From an uncultured Prevotella sp. (GTDB lineage: Bacteria; Bacteroidota; Bacteroidia; Bacteroidales; Bacteroidaceae): DNA of 5,686 bases. Positions 1-5,686 of this stretch are shown piece by piece. Each line of letters opens with the position of its first letter. Position 1 is the first letter of the stretch. The stretch covers positions 1 to 5,686 of the forward strand of contig CAKPTK010000133.1 in the NCBI GenBank assembly GCA_934190685.1, given 5' to 3'. Position numbers and translations under genes: made by a program. The notes below the pieces were generated by a model. That model searched no databases. It was given only the letters and a program-made list of their open reading frames with translations, and was not told the DNA's origin.

Positions 1-768
1 GCGGACTATTATATCAACGGCACAGAGCAGGTGGGTTCTTGGCGCGAAATGCACTGCCGTATCGAAGGCGAGGAAGTTAACACATTACAACATATCTTCC
101 TGAAACTGTGGAAGAAAGTGACCGGAAAGGACGTCTATGGAGCGAAGTATTTCCGTGGCTACCATACCCCCGACTATTTCATAGGACTGAAACCCGACAC
201 GACTGCCACGGCAGGACGCAAGATGGTGGGCATCATCAACCGCGAGCCACGAACATCCAACAAGATTATCCGCAAGTTCTACATAGACGCCATCAACGAC
301 GCCCAAGACAGCATACGGATCATCAACCCCTACCTCACCCTAAGCCACAACTTGAAAAAGGCGCTTCGCATGGCTGTGAAGCGAGGCGTGAAAGTAGACA
401 TCATGGTTTCTGTCCACAGCGACATTCCGCTCACCCCTGATTGTGTGTTCTACAATGTACACAAACTGATGAAGAAAGGGGTGAACGTATGGATGTATAA
501 ACCTGGGTTCCACCACACAAAGATTATCATGGTCGACGGAAAGTTCTGCACGGTGGGCAGTGCCAATCTCAATTCCCGCAGTCTGCGGTTTGACTATGAA
601 GAGAATGCGGTTATCATCGACCCTTGCACAACGCAAGAACTGAACGACATGTTTGAGCGCGACAAGCAGGATTCTTTCTTGCTCACCCCAGAACGATGGA
701 AACAATTCCGCACTCCATGGAAACGCTTTGTCGGATGGTTTGCACATCTGCTCAGTCCTGTTCTTTAG
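1..768 (+). CDS. cls: Cardiolipin synthase, C-terminal part (5' end outside window)
   Basis: This is a membrane enzyme of the phospholipase D superfamily that joins two phosphatidylglycerol molecules into cardiolipin and glycerol. The frame is open from base 1, so 255 C-terminal residues are present of a family that is usually about 480 long. The GTG at 31 is internal: the codons before it (ADYYINGTEQ) and just after it (VGSWREMHCRIEG) match the stretch that follows the first HKD motif in this family. The second HKD motif is complete: H172, K174, D179, then G186-S187-N189. The first HKD motif and the N-terminal membrane helices must lie upstream. The C-terminus (FAHLLSPVL) is typical and looks complete. 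Its TAG stop (766-768) overlaps the TAA stop of the opposing gene, and no hairpin terminator is evident just downstream. The family assignment is firm; substrate is inferred from the family. Confidence 0.93.
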   Translation, partial: ADYYINGTEQVGSWREMHCRIEGEEVNTLQHIFLKLWKKVTGKDVYGAKYFRGYHTPDYFIGLKPDTTATAGRKMVGIINREPRTSNKIIRKFYIDAINDAQDSIRIINPYLTLSHNLKKALRMAVKRGVKVDIMVSVHSDIPLTPDCVFYNVHKLMKKGVNVWMYKPGFHHTKIIMVDGKFCTVGSANLNSRSLRFDYEENAVIIDPCTTQELNDMFERDKQDSFLLTPERWKQFRTPWKRFVGWFAHLLSPVL

Positions 769-1400
769 ACATTTCCAAAAGGTGAAGGCAAAGAAAAAAC
801 AAACAGAATGGAATAGAATAGCTCGACAAGAAGGATGTAGACAGGAAGCAGCCACGCCACTCTCTGCAATCCTCCGACGCATGTCTCATAGGCCCGTTCC
901 AACGTATTGAAAGTTCCACTGGCGGTTCCATACGACAGGGAAAGGATGATGAGCATGGCGGAAACCATCGGCACAAGACCTCGACTGAAACTGCTGGGAA
1001 ACAAATGTCCCGTGACACTCAACAGGATGGCGTGAGGAATGCACGTAAGCAACACGGCGACCGCCACAAACACCACAAGTTCGAACACGACCAACCGCAA
1101 TCCCAACAACTGGCGGAATTGCAATTTACCCCATGAACACAGGGTGCGACAAGCCCCCAACAAGCCGCTGCCTTCCAAGGCGCCATAGGCGATGGAAAGC
1201 AGCAACAACCAAACACTCAAAGGCGAGGATAGGTTGTCGACAAACGTGCCGAACAGCCAACGCAATCCCTCGTACGACAGAATGGGCCGGAGAGGCAATT
1301 GCGGTGCCGCGGCATTGACCACCCACGTGACGAGCATCAGCAACACTTGAAGAATCAAGAGGGCCACCGCAAACAGCGAGAAATATCGGTTACTCTTCAT
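765..1400 (-). CDS. Five-helix membrane protein, last gene of the sensor-regulator cluster (possibly AbgT-like)
   Basis: This is a 211-residue, very hydrophobic protein with about five membrane helices near residues 7-28, 60-80, 99-122, 140-160 and 180-203. Two similar stretches, LLLLSIAYGALEGSG (65-79) and LIILSLSYGTASGTF (150-164), suggest an internal duplication; each places S-x-(A/S)-Y-G at the end of a helix. I have a weak recollection that such proteins are annotated as AbgT-family (p-aminobenzoyl-glutamate) transporters, but it is less than half the usual length of those carriers, so that label is doubtful. The ATG lies inside the end of the regulator gene (11-base overlap, ATGAAGAGTAA), with no clear Shine-Dalgarno sequence, which implies translational coupling and shared transcription. 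Its TAA stop (765-767) overlaps the stop of the opposing cls gene. Function is unknown; the context suggests a transport or accessory membrane role tied to the two-component system. Confidence 0.88.
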   Translation of the reverse strand: MKSNRYFSLFAVALLILQVLLMLVTWVVNAAAPQLPLRPILSYEGLRWLFGTFVDNLSSPLSVWLLLLSIAYGALEGSGLLGACRTLCSWGKLQFRQLLGLRLVVFELVVFVAVAVLLTCIPHAILLSVTGHLFPSSFSRGLVPMVSAMLIILSLSYGTASGTFNTLERAYETCVGGLQRVAWLLPVYILLVELFYSILFVFSLPSPFGNV

Positions 1401-2115
1401 CCGGTTTCAAGTTGTCTATATCAATCAAATGCAGTTCCAATGCACGGGTCACCAGTCTTGTCGCATTGACAGACATCTTGCCGTTTCCTTTCGGGAAGAG
1501 CAACTGCACAAGTTCGTTCTGTCTCTTCTCAAGACTCTTCACTCCGAAAGGCATTCCACGTAGTCCCGCAATCTGCTCCTTGGTATAGCCAAGGGCGAGA
1601 TGGCGCAACAACCGCTCGTCATACTCGTCTATTTCATAGTGCACTTGGGCTTCCTGACGCATCAGTTCCTTGTTCACACTTTGCTTGAACCGATCGACAA
1701 TGCGCTCCAATATGGGTTGGTTGAACACCAACCGTTTACCGCTCATCACGCTCTCCACATCACTGCGCGTCAGCATTTCACCACTTTTGAGAATGATGCC
1801 ATCGGCACCGGCATCAAGCACGTCGACCCACAGTTTCTCGTTGAGTATCTCACCGGTGAAAATCAGCACCTTCAACTGGGGATGCAACTGCTTGGTCTGT
1901 CGACAGATTTCCACACCGATAGTGGTGGAGCCGCCCAATCCCAAGTCGAGCAACAGCAGGTCGGGCAACTGCTGCTTGACAAGTTTCCAATAAGCCACTT
2001 CGCTGTCGGCGGTTCCGATAATCTGTGCCTCGGGAATGTCACTCTTAAGAATGCCCTCAGTGCCTTTCAGTTCCAAAGGCACGTCTTCTACGATAATAAC
2101 ATTGAATTTATCCAT
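1390..2115 (-). CDS. Response regulator with receiver domain and divergent LuxR-type C-terminal domain
   Basis: This is a 241-residue cytoplasmic response regulator. The receiver domain (about 4-125) has the acidic pair E10-D11, the phosphoacceptor D57 in PDLLLLD, T87 in IFTGE and K110 in ILK, so all residues needed for phosphorylation are present. The C-terminal region (about 163-232) resembles a LuxR/GerE helix-turn-helix: YDERLLRHLALGYTKEQIA fits the first helices, GVKSLEKRQNELVQLLF the recognition helix, and NATRLVTRALELHLI the last helix. It is divergent and I believe has its own Bacteroidales family name (DUF5932, from memory). I chose the ATG at 2115 because the receiver begins at once (MDKFNVIIVED); the frame stays open upstream to 2214, but that extension is unlike any receiver and is a shadow of the sensor gene. 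The start overlaps the sensor stop by 8 bases (ATGGATAA), and the stop overlaps the next gene by 11. The expected partner is the adjacent sensor. Confidence 0.93.
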   Translation of the reverse strand: MDKFNVIIVEDVPLELKGTEGILKSDIPEAQIIGTADSEVAYWKLVKQQLPDLLLLDLGLGGSTTIGVEICRQTKQLHPQLKVLIFTGEILNEKLWVDVLDAGADGIILKSGEMLTRSDVESVMSGKRLVFNQPILERIVDRFKQSVNKELMRQEAQVHYEIDEYDERLLRHLALGYTKEQIAGLRGMPFGVKSLEKRQNELVQLLFPKGNGKMSVNATRLVTRALELHLIDIDNLKPDEE

Positions 2116-3346
2116 AATTATATGTGCATGCAAGTTTAACGATAAAATTAGTTCCGCCATTGCCATCAGGCTCGACAACAATTCCGCATGCCGGTTGGTT
2201 GGCACGCTCACCATTGTCCCGCACGATTTGACGGCATATCATATAAGGTATATTTTCTTTTATAGGTAAAAACAAGTTGCGACCTGCCCCATCCGCCAAG
2301 GCGACATGGTCGAGGTTCAGAGAAATGACGACATAGCCATCTTTGCATTCCAGTTGTCGAACGGTCATCGTCCCGCCTTTGTTCTGCCGGGAAAGAATGG
2401 CGAAGAGTTCATGCAACAACGCTTTGTCGCCCAGCACAAACACAGATTTCTCCACCTTAACTTGTCGGGGCAGCAATTCCGCCAAGGACACGCGGGTGCA
2501 ATCAGAGTGAACTCCAGCATGTTGGCTCATAGCCTGTTCCAACAACAGCGTATACAACTTTTTATAATAGACGGCCATCTGTTGCACGGTTCCGAAATCC
2601 GGACGGTCTGTGTTGAGCAAGTTCTGGATAGTAGCTGGATAATACATCGTTTCGTGCTTGAGCGTGCTCAACGTGTTGTCAAGAAGGTTGTTGGAAACAT
2701 ACCAGCGCAAGCTCTCATACTCCACCTTTTCCATTTCGGCTTGAGCCACCTTCAAGTCTTCCTCCTGCCCATTGAAAAAGTCAAGCGTTCGACGAATTGT
2801 CTGTTTGATACTTTCCACTATTTCCGCCAACGGACGGGGAAATTCGGAGGTGTCAATTGTCAAGATGCTGTTCAACTGCTCCCGGTCGTGCGATTCAAGA
2901 ATGTCGTTGACACCTCTCACTTTCTCTACATAGAAACGGAAATAGAGCCGATGACGGAAGTAGAATAAGTAGTAAAGTGGAAACACCGACAACAACAGGA
3001 TGATAAGCACAACCAAGGCCACCCATTTGTTGTTCTCCGATTTCTTCATCTTATAGCAGTATTCGCCTAATGTTCTATCAGCGGATTTTTCCTTGAACAA
3101 TTGAGTATAGGCCTTGTTGTTATATGCATACAACTCCATGTCGTGCAGGGCAAGTGCCGCCACAGCGGTCTCGTTGCGTATCTCAAGGATGGTGGCGAAA
3201 TTGAGAGGCAGCCCCTGATGAAGCCATACTATCTCGGCAGGCGTGTGAGAAAGTCCTGCTGTACGCATCATCAAGTCGGTGCCGTGAGGAACTACTGTCA
3301 GATAGGCGACATTCAAATATTTGCGACAGCTATCGGCAAACTGCAC
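2108..3346 (-). CDS. Sensor kinase-like protein, C-terminal half (probably continues the upstream sensor across a frameshift)
   Basis: This is a 412-residue reading frame from GTG 3346. Residues 1-107 look extracytoplasmic, 108-130 form a membrane helix, 131-210 a mostly helical linker, and 211-265 a DHp-like pair of helices with H231 in LKHETMYYP, an H-box-like HE...P motif. Residues 290-405 resemble a worn ATPase domain: the N-box position reads LLHELFAILSRQNKG without the usual NA, and no DxGxG loop is seen. It recalls the Bacteroidales DUF5113-type sensors (from memory). The GTG start is doubtful: the same frame is open back to 3484, and the stretch just before the GTG (CAYHANLTARYKEC) reads as part of the same domain. 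There is also no signal peptide to export residues 1-107. The simplest reading is that this is the end of one protein of about 1180 residues with the upstream gene. The stop overlaps the regulator start. Confidence 0.78.
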   Translation of the reverse strand: MQFADSCRKYLNVAYLTVVPHGTDLMMRTAGLSHTPAEIVWLHQGLPLNFATILEIRNETAVAALALHDMELYAYNNKAYTQLFKEKSADRTLGEYCYKMKKSENNKWVALVVLIILLLSVFPLYYLFYFRHRLYFRFYVEKVRGVNDILESHDREQLNSILTIDTSEFPRPLAEIVESIKQTIRRTLDFFNGQEEDLKVAQAEMEKVEYESLRWYVSNNLLDNTLSTLKHETMYYPATIQNLLNTDRPDFGTVQQMAVYYKKLYTLLLEQAMSQHAGVHSDCTRVSLAELLPRQVKVEKSVFVLGDKALLHELFAILSRQNKGGTMTVRQLECKDGYVVISLNLDHVALADGAGRNLFLPIKENIPYMICRQIVRDNGERANQPACGIVVEPDGNGGTNFIVKLACTYNYG

Positions 3347-3353
3347 ACATTCT

Positions 3354-3413
3354 TTATACCGAGCCGTGAGGTTGGCATGATAGGCGCAGGTCGAGACGGT
3401 GAACCTTAGGCGG
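3354..3413 (-). other. Probable +1 frameshift junction between the two sensor halves
   Basis: The first frame reads IYLPPKVH and then LDLRLSCQPHGSV before TAA at 3356-3354. The second frame, offset by +1, reads TVSTCAYHANLTARYKEC here and runs on into the downstream domain. Both frames are open together from 3484 to 3357, and the second has no ATG, GTG or TTG before 3346. One extra base, or two missing ones, near 3390-3413 would explain the break. I see no homopolymer run and no recognised slippery heptamer in the minus-strand stretch CCGCCTAAGGTTCACCGTC, so a sequence error or a true mutation is more likely than programmed slippage. The TAA and the GTG are separated by 7 bases, so reinitiation is the other option. 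Confidence 0.65.
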
Positions 3414-5648
3414 TAAATAAATGTCAGAATCTTGCTGCCCGTCTGCCGCCTGCATTTGCAAAGGAGTTGTCGCCAAAAGAAGAGTCATCCAAACAATCAT
3501 CCGCACAATGCCCTTGGGCAGACGGAAGAAGAAACGGCTTCCCTTGCCCTCTTCACTTTCCACACCAATGGAACACACTTGGAACAGTGCGTTCATTTTC
3601 TTGTATTTCTCAATGATGCCTTTACAGTTCATCAAGCCAAACCCATGAGACTGCACATGATCAAGTGCACTGTCTTGGTCGACAATAGATTTATGGTCAA
3701 AAATATGAGCACATTTCGTTTCGTTCATTCCGCAACCAGTATCCGTGACGGACAGCTCCACATAGTCGGGACCCGACTGGGAGGAAATGGTGACGGTACC
3801 ATTCTCCGGAGTGAACTTTCTGGCATTGTCCGCCAAGGTGTTGAGCATAAAAAGCGTCAACATACGGTCGGCCTTGACCACATCCGAAGAGGGTTCCACC
3901 TGGAGCTGGATGTTCTTCATGGAAAAAGAAGTAGACTTCTCCTTCAGATAGTTGAACAACTCTTGAACGGGAAAACTCTCTATCTTGATGTTCAACTTGC
4001 CTTGGCGCAACTGAATCCATTGGGTCAACATGATATTGTAGTCGCCAATCTGGCGAGTGATTTCCTGGATGTATTCAAGTCTCTCCGTCAGCATATCGGG
4101 TGAGTCATCACCCTTTTGGAGACGACAGATTTCATGAATCATGCGGTCGATAAACGGAAGAAGACTCATGGCGGTGAAGATTTTGGCCCGTTGCTCCGCA
4201 TTGACAATCTTGTTTCGTTCCAATTCCGCCATGGCAATCGCCCGCCGTTCCTCCAAATCCTCTTGTCTCTCCTGAAGATGTTCCTGCTCACTTTTGAAGG
4301 CAGACAACCAATGTTCCAAAGGCCGACGCAACTTGCCCAACCTGTCATTCCGTTCGTTCTTGGCACTGAGATGATTGAGAGCATACAATGACAAGCAAAT
4401 GAGAAAAATCAGCACAATGACCGCCCCTATCATCAAATTAAGCTGCATCACAGAGGTCGACAGTTGTTCGGCACGCGACTCCAAATAGCGGTCTTGGCGA
4501 GTCTGCTCCTGCAAGTCAAGATACAAGTTGCGGTTGTAGTCACTATTGGGTTTGTCGTTGACGGCTGAATATACGACGCTCAACTGCTCCCGGATGCTCG
4601 CCACCAATTCGGGGGCTTGGTCTATACCCTTGGTCTTCAAGGCATCATTCAAGCAAATCAGGGAGGAATGAAAGTCTCCGATACGCTCAAAACACTCGGC
4701 AAGTGTTCGGTAGGCGCCGGCGGTCTGATAGGTGTCACCGAAAAGGTTGAACAGCTCCATCGCTCTCTGGGCGAAATTTCCAGCCACAAGAGAATCCGGC
4801 ATGTGGTCTACATTGAAGGCGCTGATGGCGACACGATTGTTCTGCAGCAACAAGGGACCATAGTGTTCTTGCAACAGATGCTCACTGATGGACTGCAAAG
4901 CGTTGGCACGCCAATAGGGGTAACCTGAATAATCTGCCAAATAATAGCAGCGAATCAAGTAATTCATCTCCGCTTGGAAGATGGAATCTTGCGAACCAAC
5001 AATAATGACACCGCCAGAACCGACATTATAGAGATAGTTTAGATATTGGGCAGTATCCCGCAGGATATCACCGCTTTCATCAATCTTTTCAATAGCGGCG
5101 ACAGATTGCCGTTCCAAGCCCACGTAATAGTAATAGGCTGACGACGTGATAGCATATTCACTACGGGCATAAATCATGCGCTTTTGTTCACGCTCATTGA
5201 GCGAAGACATCTCTTCGTCAATGCGTTTCAACCTGCGCATGGCACGCTCGTTATAAGTATAAAAGTCTTTGTTCTTCGACTCTCTCTGACACAACCTCAT
5301 CTTCTGCACATCGGCGACGAGCAACTCTATTTGGTTGTCCGTGACATTCACGCTGTCAAGTTGCTTCATGGCAAGTTGATAGTTCATCCGACAAATATTG
5401 ACAAACGCCAAATTGTTATAAGCCTCCGCCCTTCCGTCGTCATACCTGTCGCTCAGCGCCAAGGCCTGCCGTGCATAGAATTCTGTGGAATCGAGATTGC
5501 GGTAATGATAATAATAGGAGAAATCGTTCAAACAGTCTATCTGGTCGCGGTTGGCTGGTGTACAGGCCGACAATACCGATATGGCGGCAATCAACAAGAA
5601 AAAAAATGCCGCAATATTCGAAGATAAACAGAAAAAGGATTTCTTCAT
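3354..5648 (-). CDS. Membrane sensor with periplasmic TPR-like domain and kinase-type ATPase domain (N-terminal part of a split sensor)
   Basis: This is a 764-residue membrane sensor. A lipoprotein-type signal is visible (lipobox LSAC, C29). Residues 40-400 form a helical periplasmic region with TPR-like stretches, for example about 73-100 and 309-338. A membrane helix spans about 405-424, followed by a charged coiled coil (430-488), a DHp-like pair of helices (489-550) and a HATPase domain (590-712). The ATPase motifs are intact: N608 in LADNARKFTP, D636-T-G-C-G640, F650, G669-F-G671-L and GKGSRFFFRLPKG. At the H-box position (AMSLLPF, 493-499) the proline is kept but histidine is absent; an HE pair occurs later at 505-506. 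I recall this type as DUF5112-containing sensors of Bacteroidales. After the ATPase domain, residues 714-735 form another hydrophobic helix. The last 13-15 residues look out of frame. The ATG start at 5648 gives the signal peptide directly and has no clear Shine-Dalgarno sequence. Confidence 0.88.
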   Translation of the reverse strand: MKKSFFCLSSNIAAFFFLLIAAISVLSACTPANRDQIDCLNDFSYYYHYRNLDSTEFYARQALALSDRYDDGRAEAYNNLAFVNICRMNYQLAMKQLDSVNVTDNQIELLVADVQKMRLCQRESKNKDFYTYNERAMRRLKRIDEEMSSLNEREQKRMIYARSEYAITSSAYYYYVGLERQSVAAIEKIDESGDILRDTAQYLNYLYNVGSGGVIIVGSQDSIFQAEMNYLIRCYYLADYSGYPYWRANALQSISEHLLQEHYGPLLLQNNRVAISAFNVDHMPDSLVAGNFAQRAMELFNLFGDTYQTAGAYRTLAECFERIGDFHSSLICLNDALKTKGIDQAPELVASIREQLSVVYSAVNDKPNSDYNRNLYLDLQEQTRQDRYLESRAEQLSTSVMQLNLMIGAVIVLIFLICLSLYALNHLSAKNERNDRLGKLRRPLEHWLSAFKSEQEHLQERQEDLEERRAIAMAELERNKIVNAEQRAKIFTAMSLLPFIDRMIHEICRLQKGDDSPDMLTERLEYIQEITRQIGDYNIMLTQWIQLRQGKLNIKIESFPVQELFNYLKEKSTSFSMKNIQLQVEPSSDVVKADRMLTLFMLNTLADNARKFTPENGTVTISSQSGPDYVELSVTDTGCGMNETKCAHIFDHKSIVDQDSALDHVQSHGFGLMNCKGIIEKYKKMNALFQVCSIGVESEEGKGSRFFFRLPKGIVRMIVWMTLLLATTPLQMQAADGQQDSDIYLPPKVHRLDLRLSCQPHGSV

Positions 5649-5686
5649 CGGGTAACGATAAAAAGAAAAAGGTTGAGCATGAAACG
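5645..5686 (-). other. Leader of the sensor gene, or the end of an upstream gene
   Basis: Only 38 bases precede the sensor start. On the minus strand they include a pyrimidine-rich tract (CTTTTTCTTTTT). One frame is open from the window edge, reads RFMLNLFLFIVTR, and stops at a TGA (5647-5645) that overlaps the sensor ATG as ATGA. That 4-base overlap is common in operons, so another cluster gene may end here, but 13 codons cannot establish it. No good match to the Bacteroidetes promoter pattern (TTTG near -33, TAnnTTTG near -7) is seen in this short stretch. Confidence 0.25.

Noticed and set aside
31..33. GTG as the true start of the cardiolipin synthase fragment
   Set aside because: The frame is open to base 1, and the residues before the GTG belong to the conserved stretch after the first HKD motif.
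340..882. Minus-strand frame of 180 residues opposite cls
   Set aside because: It is antisense to the second HKD motif of cardiolipin synthase and runs over the end of the next gene; its composition is shadow-like.
1600..2139. Plus-strand frame of 179 residues opposite the response regulator
   Set aside because: It lies wholly antisense to a well-supported receiver gene, is rich in H and Q as expected for a shadow frame, and shows no recognisable domain.
2116..2214. A 33-residue N-terminal extension of the response regulator from an upstream start at 2214
   Set aside because: The receiver begins immediately after the ATG at 2115, and the extension lies entirely within the sensor gene in another frame with no similarity to receiver domains.
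2306..2968. Plus-strand frame of 220 residues opposite the second sensor half
   Set aside because: It is antisense to a gene with a clear membrane helix and DHp-like motif; its composition (many H, Q and F) fits a mirror frame.
3390..3413. Programmed +1 frameshift site in the sensor gene
   Set aside because: No prfB-like shift-and-stop context, homopolymer or clear downstream stem-loop was seen; only a weak four-base pairing is possible. The frame break itself is kept as a finding, but recoding is not claimed.
3432..4103. Plus-strand frame of 223 residues opposite the ATPase domain
   Set aside because: It is antisense to intact N, G1 and G2 boxes and has no domain features of its own.

Overview
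The window looks like chromosomal DNA from a Bacteroidales bacterium, most likely Prevotella or Bacteroides. This rests on three things: the sensor and regulator proteins resemble families I know mainly from that order, start codons lack clear Shine-Dalgarno sequences, and the genes are tightly overlapped. No mobile element, CRISPR array, tRNA or rRNA is visible. Family names given from memory were not checked against a database.

Layout: positions 1-768 on the plus strand hold the C-terminal half of a phospholipase-D-type cardiolipin synthase whose start lies off the left edge. Everything else is one minus-strand cluster, read from right to left: a TPR-containing membrane sensor with an intact kinase-type ATPase domain (5648-3354), a second sensor segment (3346-2108), a response regulator (2115-1390) and a five-helix membrane protein (1400-765). 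The cluster has almost no intergenic space. Sensor segment and regulator overlap by 8 bases, regulator and membrane protein by 11, and the membrane protein's stop overlaps the cardiolipin synthase stop tail to tail.

The main point of interest is the junction at about 3354-3413. The two sensor segments look like one protein of about 1180 residues broken by a +1 change of frame. The second segment has no convincing start of its own, its homology-like sequence continues upstream of the apparent GTG start, and the first segment ends in a short tail that looks out of frame. Read together, the N-terminal half has an intact ATP-binding domain but no histidine at the expected H-box position. The C-terminal half has an HE...P phosphoacceptor-like motif but a degenerate ATPase domain. 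The halves may therefore be functionally complementary.

The likely working model is an envelope-sensing phosphorelay: two periplasmic regions feed two cytoplasmic transmitter modules, which act on the response regulator with an intact receiver and a divergent LuxR-type C-terminal domain. The co-transcribed membrane protein is a target or accessory part of unknown function.
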